Source of the DNA: Doryteuthis pealeii | Lineage: Eukaryota; Mollusca; Cephalopoda; Myopsida; Loliginidae | Reading direction: 5' to 3' | Assembly: GCA_023376005.1 (NCBI GenBank) | Contig: CM042142.1 | Location: 46,152,148-46,216,147 of the forward strand | DNA length: 64,000 nucleotides | In this document: positions 37,111-47,229 of the stretch, piece by piece | How positions within the stretch are numbered: position 1 is the first letter of the stretch | Layout: each line of letters begins with the position of its first letter | Notes under the pieces: generated by a model | Database searches by the model: none | What the model was told of the DNA's origin: nothing | What the model saw: the letters and a program-made list of their open reading frames with translations, nothing else | Made by a program: the position numbers and the translations under genes

Positions 37111-37690
37111 ATACGAGGTATGTCAGAAAAGTTCCATGTTAATCGCATTTTTTGATGTGAGGGGCATCGTCCACTGCGAGTTTTTGCTACAGGGCAGACG
37201 ATCAACCAGTATGTCTACAAAGAGATACTGCGGCATTTGCTTCATTCAGTGTGCGAGAAGAGGCGAGAGATGTGGCAGGACACCTCGTGGGTGTTTCACC
37301 ATGACAACACACCTGCCTACACTGCCATGAGTATCCGAGAGTTCCTGGCCCAGAAGAACTGTGCTGAGGTAACCTCCCTACTCGCCTGACCTGACTCTAT
37401 GCGATTTTCTTCCTCTTCCCCAAGCACAAGGGGGTCATCAAGGAAACCCGTTTTGAGGATATGCACGACATCAAAAAGGCCGTGATGATAGAGCTACGGA
37501 GAATCCCGGAAGAATTCTGCCAGGAGTGCATGCAAGCATGGCAGAGAAGGACGGGAAAGTGCATTAGACTCCAGGGGGATTACTTTGTAGGGGATAACTT
37601 GTAGTTGGATTTGGAATAATTTGGGGGGGGGGCGCCAGTTCTGGAACTTTTTTGACATACTTTTTTGACATACTTTTTTGACATAATGGT
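37111..37690 (+). pseudogene. Mariner (SETMAR-type) transposase relic, internally deleted, copy 1
   Basis: A mariner-like 5' end, TACGAGGTATGTCAGAAAAG, is fused directly to the middle of the transposase. The frames read MLIAFFDVRGIVHCEF, EILRHLLHSVCEKRREMWQD, FHHDNTPA (second catalytic Asp in HHDN), and after frameshifts RIPEEFCQECMQAWQRR. The N-terminal DNA-binding half is absent. At the 3' end the inverted-repeat sequence TTTTTTGACATAC is repeated three times. It cannot make active transposase. Copy at 56928-57465. Confidence 0.82.
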
Positions 37691-38115
37691 TATTAAATAA
37701 TCATTAGTTAATTTCAATTAGCATCTTATTCATTAACAATTTCTCTATTAAGGTCTAGCTAAGATAGATTTGCCTTAACAATCCATTAAGAACAGTAGTG
37801 GTACTATTTAATCGATAGCTAGGGGGTATTAGGGGTTTCCTACCTTTTAGTTTAAAAAATTTAGTGTAAATATTGTTTTATTCACAAACGTATTAAAACA
37901 ATCCTATGTATAATTTCATATTGAAATCAATTAGAATAAAGTAAAAATAAGTAATTTTTTTGTGTTATTAAAATTTCATTGGTCAATTAAATATTATATT
38001 GAATTAGTCAATTGGTCAATTAAATATTATATTGAATTAGAAAATTCAATATAATATTTAATTATATTAAAACTTAAATACTTGTGTCCGGAGCGCACAT
38101 ATTTTTGCTAGTATC
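37684..38115 (+). mobile_element. Helitron-like element, 3' part, copy 1
   Basis: ATTAAAACTTAAATACTTG, a mutated GC hairpin (GTCCGGAGCGCAC) and TTTTTGCTAG then T match the 3' end of 10520-11146. The 5' end is lost at the mariner junction. A 45-bp stretch near 37985-38050 is repeated and inverted (TTAAATATTATATTGAATTA). Copy at 57465-57895. Confidence 0.6.
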
Positions 38116-38119
38116 TATA

Positions 38120-38836
38120 TATAAAAGAGTGCATAATTTTGCGTTAACCTAACTCCTTTATCCACTAGGCTATGTGTTCAATTGTACTGATTTAATTGTA
38201 ATTTTTTCTAATGAATTTAATTTAGAAAGAAAATAATTTAAAAAATGACGTAATGAAGAGTAAAAAAAATTGTTTAAACTGCTACATAGATCAATAGGTA
38301 GGTTGTTTGATAGTTATAGGCACCTGAAGGTGGATGAGAAGTTGTGAATAGTCTGACACAGCACTGAAATATACAAATATCACATTCACTGCTATGTGTC
38401 TTCCCCCAGATGATTTAAATGGCTGCAGGGGGGGGGGGGTTCTCCCTGATGCTTTTCAATACCAGTGGTTTAATATAAACAAAATTCATAGATCAATCTT
38501 TCGTGTAAAAAAAAGGGGGCGTATATAGGAAGCTTTCAGTTCGCCTTGACGCACTGGTTGAAAAATCCTGTTTTTAAATCAACTCCCTGGTTTCATGTTG
38601 ATGCAACACTTTTTTGTTCCCCTTTCATATTTAAAATTACACTTGTAGTTCGTGTGGTTCGTGTACACAGAAAAGAGGATTAAATACAATATTGGTATCC
38701 GTACTCCAGAATATTGCGAGGAAATTCCTGCGGCGAATAGTTTATTCTACTGGATAGAAATGGCCAAAATTGCAGTTACCTCCCTTATTTCTAATCTCAC
38801 TTTTACTTCACTTTTTTTTTCCTTTGTGTTTTCCAG
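38120..38836. other. Probable intron sequence upstream of the GTF3C3-like exon, copy 1
   Basis: The sequence 38140-38180 is the complement of the tRNA-like TAGCCTAGTGGATAAAGG segment at 52524. The rest is unassigned. A pyrimidine tract ending TTTTCCAG leads into the exon. Confidence 0.5.
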
Positions 38837-38995
38837 GGAATTTCCTTCCTCAAAAGTTATGTGGAACTGAGAGGTGAATGCCAAGAGTCTATGTATAATA
38901 TGGGGCGTGTTATGCACCAACTTGGACTGACCTACGCTGCTGTTTTCTACTACAAAAAGGCTCTTGCTCTGCCATCTGCAGTTGGTGAAAGGGAG
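38837..38995 (+). CDS. GTF3C3: GTF3C3-like exon (TFIIIC subunit), copy 1
   Basis: An internal exon of 53 codons, phase 0 at both ends, starting GISFLKSYVELRGECQESMY and continuing through NMGRVMHQLGLTYAAVFYYK to ALALPSAVGERE. It resembles the C-terminal TPR region of GTF3C3, a TFIIIC subunit that helps recruit TFIIIB for Pol III transcription in the nucleus. The family relation comes from remembered vertebrate sequence around SFYNLGRGLHQLG. The acceptor is TTTTCCAG at 38829-38836 and the donor is GAG/GTCAGA after 38995. Neighbouring exons are not visible. Copy 2 has Pro where this has Ser (ALPS/ALPP). Confidence 0.75.
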
Positions 38996-39294
38996 GTCAG
39001 AGATACAACATTTTAATTTCGAAATTATTTTATCAACACAGAAAAAAAGTACAAGTAGAATTATCTAATTTTTTTTTATTGCAAAATGTTTTTAACAAGT
39101 TGAGATAAAAAAAAAAAAAAGATATTTATAAAAGAGAATTAAAAACTGTTTTGATTACGAATCGGTGGTTTAGAGAATATTTACTTAGCCCAAATAACAT
39201 AATTTTAATATCAAAATTCTCTGCTTTTTACTCAAGGCAAAAAGATTATGACAATTATCTTCTACAATAGGAATCCAACAAGTTCATGATCAGC

Positions 39295-39363
<69 letters not shown>

Positions 39364-39665
39364 AAATAAAGTGAGCAGCGACACCGTAGTAAACCTGGTC
39401 GAATTCATTCGAGCTATTTACGTTCATTTTTTGACTAATACTCTTGGAAAAGGTAAAAGTCTTTCAACCGATTTAAATTCCATGGAATCTTCAGGTAAAA
39501 ATCCGGGTGTAAAACTTGAAAAGCACCGGACGAAAGGGCCCTTGTTTTATCAATAAACTTTTTTTTCTTTATCTTTCATTCCTCCTTTTAGTCTTCCATC
39601 CATTGTCATTGTGGTGATCACTATGATAACCCTCAACATATTATATAAATTTGCCTGTACCAAAA

Positions 39666-39711
<46 letters not shown>

Positions 39712-39995
39712 TGTGCTTACAAGAAAAATTGGAGATAATTAGATTCCCGAATTAGAAAGAATTATTGAATAAAAAGGATGAATTCCTGGGTAAATGGAGG
39801 CACAGATTGCGTAACACATTAATGTATTATTAAGATTAATAAAGATATAATATAACACATGCACTAATTATTACAAAAAAAACTAGCTTCATAGATTTAT
39901 CAGAAGACTTGAATTTCAGAAATCCAAACAAGTAACATGATATCCGCCTTTTAGATTACCCGCGTATATATCAATCCGATCGAGCAGGATGCGAC
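38996..39995. other. Probable intron after the exon, copy 1
   Basis: Contains a (GA)n tract at 39298-39361 and a TA tract at 39669-39708. The 61-codon frame at 39371-39556 is not recognised. No further exon of the gene was found. Confidence 0.55.
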
Positions 39996-40250
39996 ATACG
40001 GTAAATTTCTTAAACGGAGTGTAACAGGTTTAAATTCAGAGCTTTCCTTCTCTTTTATTGGTTGCCTAATCAAGGTGAAATATTCCAGTCTGTCCTACTA
40101 TTTACTCATAACTGAAGGAAGAATAGTTGGATTCATATCTTTTCTAAGGGTATGAATGCTATATGAAGCAAAAACAGTCTCGTCCAGGATTTTACCTCGT
40201 CTAGTCGTGTCCATCTCATACGACGGTAACCATTACACTGCACGTTTTCC
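39995..40250 (-). repeat. SINE family 2, copy 1
   Basis: Minus-strand tail (GAGCAGGATGCGACATACGG complement), body with GTTGGATTCATATC complement, and box B-like GTAAAATCCTGGACGAGAC. The head ends near 40245. Copy at 59725-59990. Confidence 0.75.
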
Positions 40251-40289
40251 TAGGCTGCTTGCGTAACCAAGGTATCTGGAGGGAGAATA

Positions 40290-40545
40290 GTTGGATTTAT
40301 ATCTTTCTGAGGAAGCAAAGACGAACTCATAAGCGACGTTCTCCTGTGGAAACCAGCACATGGACATGCCAATGTGGGTCGTCCAGAAAGTACCTACATT
40401 GACCAGTTCTGCCCCGGGTACTGGATGCTGCTGCGCAGAGAACCTCCCGGGGACAATGAATAATAGGAAAGGTTGGCGAGAGATTGTCATGGATATCCGT
40501 GCTAATTGCACGACATGATGATGATGATGATGATGATGATGAGAA
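40290..40545 (+). mobile_element. RTE-like LINE, 3' terminus, copy 1
   Basis: ATAAGCGACGTTCTCCTGTGG, TTGGCGAGAGATTGTCATGG and a (GAT)n tail match the C-terminus and tail of the LINE at 36700-36945. Copy at 60040-60285. Confidence 0.7.
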
Positions 40546-40859
40546 ATTTCGTTTTTAATGTGTATGCTAGATGCCCGATCTTATTTATAGACTCGGCGAT
40601 AACCATGTGATCATACTCTTGGCCAATCGCTGGCAGTACAATACTGCTGATACAATACTTATACCGGAAGTACTGGCGATACCTACTCATAACTACTGCG
40701 ACCTTCGTGGACGACGGACATAGGATTGAATCACTGGATCTTTAACAATACGCAGGATAGGACTTATTCGCTTACCAAAGGATTCCATAACTCAGGACTT
40801 ACTTACTTTAAGCCCTTTTCAACTGGCCAAGGATGGCATTTAAAAACTTAACAGATGAT

Positions 40860-40980
40860 GATGATGATATCTTTCCCAAGAGTATTAGCTGCAAGCAGTC
40901 TCGTCCAGGATTTGATCTCGTGACACCGAATATATTTTTCTTTGACGATAACCATTGCACAATACACCAATATAAGCAGC
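40860..40980 (-). repeat. SINE family 2, head fragment, copy 1
   Basis: The complement contains ATCAAATCCTGGACGAGAC and AATGGTTATCGTC. Only the head remains. Copy at 60615-60725, which keeps a few more bases (GCGCTATATGAAATCC). Confidence 0.55.
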
Positions 40981-41538
40981 TCGTGGCCTTGTGCCAACCT
41001 ATGCAAGGCTTACCAAATAGATAAGCGTTGAAATGATTACCTTTCAACGGCTTTGCAGGGGTCACTTCCTTCATGCAAGATGCCTGTCAAGGCAACAGAT
41101 CTTGACAAGGGGTCAAATATCCATAAGATCGAATGCATGCAACTGATTCCACCCGTTTATTTGACAGATCTCTTGCCTTAATGGCGCACACAATCATCAT
41201 AAATGGTTGTTAGTTCTCTTCCGCGCACTTAACTGTAACTTTTTGGAAGCATAGATCGCTTTACCAAGAGCGATGAAGCCCCGTGACATGTGTGAACCAC
41301 GTAAGAGAGAAGAGAAACGAATGCCGCTCCTTAGAAAGATGTCTTCTCACTGATAATTCAGTCTGGCAGGCTTTTCCTTTGCTAAAAGGACATTCAATAA
41401 TCTAACAAATTTCTACCAAATGACCGGAAAACGCACGTAAAGTGCCAACCGTCTGAGACTTTCGAGGAAGTTTTAACATTTGAAAGAAATGTGAAAATTC
41501 CTTTTGATATCATTAACTGATTGATCTGCGAGTATTTT
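40980..41538. other. Unassigned sequence before the satellite, copy 1
   Basis: No gene or element recognised. Nearly identical at 60725-61290. Confidence 0.5.
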
Positions 41539-42740
41539 TGTACAAGTCTCTCTTCTGCGGGGTAGTGTTTGCCTGACACGATTCTAAAGGTAACCAAATC
41601 TTTCCATCAAGGAAGGCAGGCGCTACACAATCTTCCAACACCCTATTCACTCTGACCCAAATTTTGTATAAGTGTCTCTTCAGCGGGGTAGTGTTTGCCT
41701 AACACGATTTTAAAGGTAACCAAATATTTCCATCAAGGAAGGCAGGCGCTACACAATCTTCCAATACCCTATTCACTCTGGTCCAAATTTTGTATAAGTG
41801 TCTCCTTCACAGGGTATTGCTTGCCTAACATGATTTTCAAGGTAATCAAGTCTACTGGGAAGGTAGGCGCAACACAATCTTCCAATCCCCTATTTACTCT
41901 GGCCCAAAGTTTGTTTCTTCTACGTGGTATTGCTTGCCTAACACGATTCTCAAGGTAACCAAATCTTTCCATCTAGGAAGGCAGGTGCAACACAATCTTC
42001 CAACACCCTATTCACTCTGACCCAAATTTTGTATAAGTGTCTCCTTCACAGGGTATTGCTTACCTAACATGATTTTCAAGGTAATCAAGTCTACTGGGAA
42101 GGTAGGCGCAACACAATCTTCCAATCCCCTATTCACTCTGGTCCAAATTTTGTTTCTTCTACGTGGTATTACTTGCCTAACAAGATTCTCAAGGTAACCA
42201 AATCTTTCCATCTAGGAAGGCAGGCGCAACACAATCTTCCAATACCCTATTCACTCTGGTCCAAATTTTGTACAAGTGTCTCCTTCACAGGGTATTGCTT
42301 ACCTAACATGATTTTCAAGGTAATCAAGTCTACTGGGAAGGTAGGCGCAACACAATCTTCCAATCCCCTATTCACTCCGGCCCAAATTTTGTTTCTTCTA
42401 CGTGGTATTGCTTGCCTAACACGATTCTCAAGGTAACCAAAACTTTCCATCTAGGAAAGCAGGCGCAACACAATCTTCCAATACTCTATTCACTCTGACC
42501 CAAATTTTGTACAAGTGTCTCCTCTACGTGGTATTGCTTGCCTAATACGATTTTCAAGGTAACCAATTCTTTCCATCAAGAAAGGCAGGCGCAACACAAT
42601 CTTCCAATACTTTATTTACTTAGGCCAAAGTGGTAGTAATTGCTGGGATTCTATCTATGGGTCATATAGATCTGGTTTTTGTACAGGTGTCTCCTCCATG
42701 AGTATTGTATGCCTAACGCGATTTTCAAGGTTTCCATCTG
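41539..42740. repeat. Higher-order satellite, 239-bp dimer, copy 1 (about 10 monomers)
   Basis: Monomers of about 112-126 bp share TTGCCTAACACGATT, AAGGTAACCAAATC, GGAAGGCAGGCGC, ACACAATCTTCCAA and CCAAATTTTGTA. Two monomer types alternate: type A has TTTCCATCTAGGAAGG and type B has CAAGTCTACTGGGAAGG. The alternating pair repeats every 239 bp from about 41769 to 42450, which is why three near-identical 67-codon minus frames occur at 41769, 42008 and 42247. Copy 2 has about 6 monomers. Confidence 0.9.
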
Positions 42741-42789
42741 GGAAGACAGGCGCAGCACAATCTTCCAATCCCCTGATAAGTAAACTGAT

Positions 42790-42970
42790 AGTACTTGTTT
42801 GGATCCTATCTGGAGATTTCTGGGGAACACCTATACATAGACACACCAGAGAACCGGCCAGCAAAGACACTTATCAGATCTATACGGATAATGGATGTTG
42901 TGTGGAGCGATAACCGTGTGACGAGAGAGAATCAATGGAATCCGTGCTGTGAGCGCGACATAATGATGAT
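42790..42970 (+). mobile_element. RTE-like LINE, 3' fragment, copy 1
   Basis: AACACCTATACATAGACACAC through ATGGATGTTGTGTGGAGCG and CATAATGATGATCC follow the order of the LINE C-terminus and tail, with many changes. Copy at 62050-62220. Confidence 0.45.
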
Positions 42971-43079
42971 CCATGTATTTGTCCAAGGCCTCACAACGGG
43001 CAGGAGGCTACACAAGGTCATTTATTAGCAGAGTACAGCTAGTAAAAAAAAAACAAGATTTTTACTTTTCCTAGACTGG

Positions 43080-43270
43080 TTACCTTTCCAAAATTAATAA
43101 CTCCAGTCTTCCCTACTATTTAATCTTAGCTGATGGAACAGATGGATTGGTGCCTTTCCAAAGGGAATTATTGCGAAGTGAAACGCAGTCTCGTCTTGGA
43201 TTTGAACTCGGCTCGCTGATTCTATTTGCTATGACGATAACTGCTACGCTAATCGTAACTGGAGATCATA
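43080..43270 (-). repeat. SINE family 2, copy 1
   Basis: The complement contains GTTCAAATCCAAGACGAGAC and a box A-like head near 43245-43262. Copy at 62300-62490. Confidence 0.65.
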
Positions 43271-43384
43271 ATTCTTGAACTGACTTCGGTATAAAATAAC
43301 CCAACAACGTTTGATATGCCGTAATAATAATCAACTAATCGACCCTACTACAATTATTTTATTTTCAATTAAGAAAAAAAAGGC

Positions 43385-43585
43385 GTGTGACGTAGTGACT
43401 AACGTGCTGGACTGCCACATCGTAGTAAGTGGGTTCGAACTTCAGTTGCGCTAAGTTAACTATCGGACTTGAGAAAGGTATACACATCCTCATCCCCAAT
43501 ATATGGAGTAAATAGTAGCACTACTTTTCTACCTCAAAGATGGCTCCAGCATTGAATAACCCATGAAGGTTGATATGCAAAACCA
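43385..43585 (+). repeat. tRNA-like SINE, family 4, copy 1
   Basis: A plus-strand tRNA-like head, TGACGTAGTGACTAACGTGC, with box B-like GGGTTCGAACTTC, is followed by a body ending ATGAAGGTTGATATGC and an A-rich tail. Copy at 62615-62815. Confidence 0.6.
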
Positions 43586-43624
43586 AAGAAAAGACAGAAC
43601 AAACTTTATAATGAACGGGCGACT

Positions 43625-44450
43625 TAAAAAGCGTGATACGGTAATAGATTTACAATCGCCTTGTCCAATGGTCTTAGCCGTCTGCACCTCTGCGGAGGGG
43701 TAAGACCCTTGCTCCACCCCCATAGAACCACTTGTTGGCCGTGGGTGGCGACTCCTGAGGCTTAAAGACGGAAGCCTGGTGGCTGAGCATTCCATAACAT
43801 ACAAAACTACACTTAGGCCCTTCCTTGGGTTAGACGGGCGGTCTAAGAGGGTCTCCTTTGATCAATCGGTTGGTTATGTCAAGCCTTAGCACCTATATGA
43901 TTGTACCGACCGTGTGGCAAACCCCCAAACACTTGTTGGTCGTTGGTGGCGACTCCTGATGCTTTAAGACGGAAGCCTGGTGGCTGAGCATTCCATAACA
44001 TACAAAACTACACTTAGGCCCTTCCTTGGGTTAGATGGGCGGTCTAAGAGAGTCTCCTTTGATCAATCGGCTGGTCATGTCAAGCCTTAGCACCTATATG
44101 ATTGTACCGACCGTGTGGCAACCCCCCCAACCCTTTTATCATAGCTGTGCTAGAAAGTGGTGACAGAGGGTTTTAGTATCCTGTGTATGACATTAAACTG
44201 AATCTAGTGATGACGTTCCAATTCTGGAACTCTGGGAAGTGTGCCATTACTCCCAGGCCCACTCTGACCCGAAGTGGTAATACCTGTTAGGATCCCATCT
44301 ATGGGCTAGATAGATCAAAAATGAGTTTTAAAGAATCTGTTTGAAAATGATTTTTTAATATGATTGAATTCCCAATAATAACGAATAAAACAAAAACGTC
44401 TTCAGCATAAAATAACCCAACAAGGATTGACAAGCTGTAAAATCAAACAA
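43625..44450 (+). repeat. Dispersed repeat family 3 with internal tandem duplication, copy 1
   Basis: The segment CTTAAAGACGGAAGCCTGG through GTACCGACCGTGTGGC occurs twice (about 43755-43920 and 43958-44120), so the central 200 bp are duplicated. The same duplication is in copy 2 (62865-63680). Confidence 0.75.
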
Positions 44451-44459
44451 ACCAGAAAA

Positions 44460-44845
44460 TTTTATAATAATGGAGATTCGGTGTTTATCTATCTGTAACC
44501 GAAACTACGTCACTGCTTGCATTTCAATACCCTCAGGAATTGCGTTAGTTTATCAATGAGTATTTAATTTAAGTCAAAATCATTAATTCATAGAATTAGT
44601 TTTATTTAACGAGGTTTCTATGAGAATCTGTTAGATTTACCTCAAAACAGTCTATGTTATTAGTGCGTTTAAAATTCTGCAATGTGCTTTATATATCACT
44701 AAGAATTAAATGTTTAATTAAAATAAGTGTAATATTTCTATATGCGTTTTTATTTAATTTTATTGGTCTTTCTAATTTAATATATTTCCTTACATTAAAT
44801 TTCAAATACTTAACGCCCGGATGGTGCATATTCTTGCAAGTTGAT
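44460..44845 (+). mobile_element. Helitron-like element, copy 1
   Basis: Starts near ATAATAATGGAGATTCGG with CTGTAACCGAAACTACGTC and ends at a mutated hairpin (CGCCCGGATGGTGC) and CTTGCAAG instead of CTAG. Its partner starting at 63690 retains a stretch absent here after AATTAAATGTTTA, so this copy has an internal deletion. Confidence 0.55.
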
Positions 44846-44894
44846 TTAAATGTTTATAAATAACGAAAATATCTTTGATATACTCTAAGTAAAG

Positions 44895-45142
44895 TGAAGT
44901 CGTCGGGGTGGCCTAATGTCGGTATCAGCTAGACAGCGAGGGAGTCTTTCCCCTTTCCACTAGCGCTAGACCAAGGAGATTATTTTAGCGTCTGAGGTGG
45001 AGCACAACACCTACCATCAGCTCCTCACTTTACCGTACAGATACCTATGCTACTCATACGCTGAGTTGGCGAGGGCCGGTATCGAACCAGGAACCTTGTG
45101 ATTCCTCACCGAACGCTCTACCGACTGAACTAAAATCGGCCT
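44895..45142 (-). repeat. SINE family 1
   Basis: Box A TAGTTCAGTCGG (complement of 45121-45132) and box B GGTTCGATACC (complement of 45078-45088) lie in the tRNA-like head. The body matches 352-588. Confidence 0.8.
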
Positions 45143-45162
45143 TTGATACACTTTAATTCATT

Positions 45163-45862
45163 AAAATTTCGGACCATATGACCTTAAGGCACCCCTTCCG
45201 CGATCTCGACTCGTGGGGACACTTTTCTCATTTATACCGTAAAAATCCGGTTGTTTGTTAGGGGTTAGGGTTAGGGGTAAGGGTTAGTTTTATAATTTTT
45301 TTAAACCTCTAAAAATCGTCTGTAAACAATTAACCGGATGTTGACGGTGTAAATGGAAAAAATGTCCCTGTAGGGGATTATCTTCTCTTTGCCGGAAGAG
45401 TTATCTTCTCGCTGCGTTGCTGTTTGTTCCCACTAGGGGACCTCTGGTATTTAAGCGCATTCATTGGAACTTGTTTTCCTCTTTTTAGCTGGATCTTCTC
45501 AAGAACTGCTATGGGCTAGAGTCTATCTACCCCATTATCGGTGGGGCTTCTGCCCCCCCCCCCCTTACATTACTGTAAGTCCTTTATACAGCATGGACTA
45601 TCCTTTAGTTCCATGTCTGTAACATTTATATGTTAGGTACCTTTGGGTATCTTGTTTATACCTAAATATTGTATATGTATTTACATGTTCTATTCTCCTG
45701 TACTATTACGTATCTTATCGTTTCTATGTGCTGTTATATATATTAAATGTTTTGTCTCACAACGAGTCGGAATTGTAAGTTCATTAATTAACTTTGAATC
45801 TTAGATCCCCACGAATCGAAATCACACAAGGGGTGCCTTAAGGTCATATGGTCCAAAATTCC
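45163..45862. mobile_element. TIR element with telomere-like core
   Basis: Terminal inverted repeats of about 50 bp share GGACCATATGACCTTAAGGC and CGTGGGGA (left 45171-45219, right 45805-45854). The interior (about 700 bp overall) has no transposase and includes degenerate TTAGGG units at 45258-45287. I infer a non-autonomous DNA transposon of unknown superfamily. Confidence 0.65.
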
Positions 45863-46140
45863 TTGCGGACAATTTTAGCTTCTAAAGAAAATTCTATAGA
45901 GCCTTTGCCGGAAACGATTGCGGTAGCAGGAAAATGGCTTATCGCTGAAGAACTTATAAATATCATTTTCGACAAACAAAGAAACACCAACTATCTCTGC
46001 CACTGCACAGTTAGGCAGCCTCCTCGACAAAGTTAGTATACCCAAGGGAAATGCGTGGGGAAAATATTTGGAGAATTTTCACAAAACAGATGTTGATAAT
46101 CGGATTAGTGGAATGGCGTTGCTATCGCTGGTCAAGTTGT
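45848..46140 (+). other. Coding-like fragment of unknown family
   Basis: An open frame reads ASKENSIEPLPETIAVAGKW and LIAEELINIIFDKQRNTNYL to 46036. A one-base frame shift then gives VSIPKGNAWGKYLENFHK and NRISGMALLSLVKL until a stop at 46142. Composition is protein-like rather than repeat-like, but I do not recognise it. Part of it recurs inverted at 48025-48104. It is more likely an element relic than a host exon. Confidence 0.3.
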
Positions 46141-46278
46141 GATACAGATTTGCATAGGCCGTGCTGCGGTGGCCGAAGGTGACCGGACTTATAAATACCC
46201 CGATGACTGCATGCAACTAAAAATACACATACACACACAGAGAGAATTACACAGACTATCTCACACACAAACACACGG

Positions 46279-46340
<62 letters not shown>
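46279..46340. repeat. (TA)n tract
   Basis: TA tract following a CA-rich stretch. No gene. Confidence 0.9.
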
Positions 46341-46345
<5 letters not shown>

Positions 46346-46569
46346 TACCAAGCGTGTTGGTAAATCCTCGCGGTGAGAAAAAAAAAAAACAGCAAATAGT
46401 GTGATTGTAAAAATATACTACCAAACATCAACCGGGAGAAAAATTTTTTAGAAAACGAAAAGACCAAGATAGTCGTACAAACAAAAAGTAATCTATTGGT
46501 ACAGTATTTGGCCAAAAGAAAAAACAATTTATATGTATATATATGTATATAAGATATATATATATATAT

Positions 46570-46781
46570 TCATATGACCGCTAGGAGAATAAGCTAAAAA
46601 GTAAAAAGTGCTCAATACCTAAGTAGAGCAAATAATAAAGATAAATCTAATGAGTTAGACGAACCTACTATTAGTTTCGCTTAATGCTCTTCCGGGCTAA
46701 AATCTGACTCTGAGTCAGATCTTAGCCCTGAAGAGCATTAAGCGAAACTAATAGTAGGTTCGTCTGACTCATTAGATTTAT

Positions 46782-46800
<19 letters not shown>
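46570..46800. mobile_element. Hammerhead-bearing dispersed element, inverted pair
   Basis: A left arm (about 46637-46711) is inverted at 46713-46786 with little loop. Each arm carries the same hammerhead-like motif: mutated on the minus strand (46662-46698, CGGAAGA core) and intact on the plus strand. The left outer part matches 5553-5640. Confidence 0.7.
46724..46760 (+). ncRNA. Hammerhead ribozyme-like motif HHR-E
   Basis: Stem I AGCC (46724-46727) pairs with GGTT (46757-46760). CTGAAGA is at 46728-46734. Stem II is GC/GC with loop ATTAA, and GAAAC is at 46744-46748. Stem III is AC/GT with loop TAATA, and the triplet GTA is at 46754-46756. The short stem II may make it weak. Same family as HHR-C. 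Confidence 0.58.
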
Positions 46801-46818
<18 letters not shown>

Positions 46819-46904
46819 GTGTGTGAAAGAGAGGAGGATGTGTATGCTACTTACAATATACAATATTTAGAAGAGTATATTTTGGCTGTGGGCCAGTTGA
46901 CATA

Positions 46905-46927
46905 TAGGAACACAATACACACACTCA

Positions 46928-46971
<44 letters not shown>

Positions 46972-47173
46972 ATATATATATATATATATAGCTAACCCCT
47001 ACTACCTTCCCAAACATTCACCCCACATCATCAGCAGTTGTCCTCCTCCCAATCACGTCCACAAGACACTCATCAGTAAAAGAACTGAATCCTTCATTAC
47101 AAGAACTTGGCTTGTGTCCTGAAGAAGGTCGACATTACCACTAGTGTAGCATCCCGTGTTTGTCTACATTTCT

Positions 47174-47220
<47 letters not shown>
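46905..47220 (+). mobile_element. Relative of the HHR-F element with a collapsed hammerhead
   Basis: AGCTAACCCCTACTACC, CACATCATCAGCAGTTGTCC and GTGTCCTGAAGAAGGTC match 48512-48657. At 47119 the core CTGAAGA is followed at once by GGTCGACAT: the interval from stem II to the cleavage site is deleted, apparently between two GTC copies. CCGTGTTTGTCTACATTTCT follows at 47153. Confidence 0.65.
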
Positions 47221-47221
<1 letters not shown>

Positions 47222-47229
47222 GAGGGGGT

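Noticed and set aside
39371..39556. Next exon of the GTF3C3-like gene
   Set aside because: The frame does not resemble the expected continuation of the TPR region and lacks splice signals. The equivalent frame is disrupted in copy 2.
45258..45287. A true telomere
   Set aside because: Only about four degenerate TTAGGG units, inside a TIR element, with sequence on both sides.
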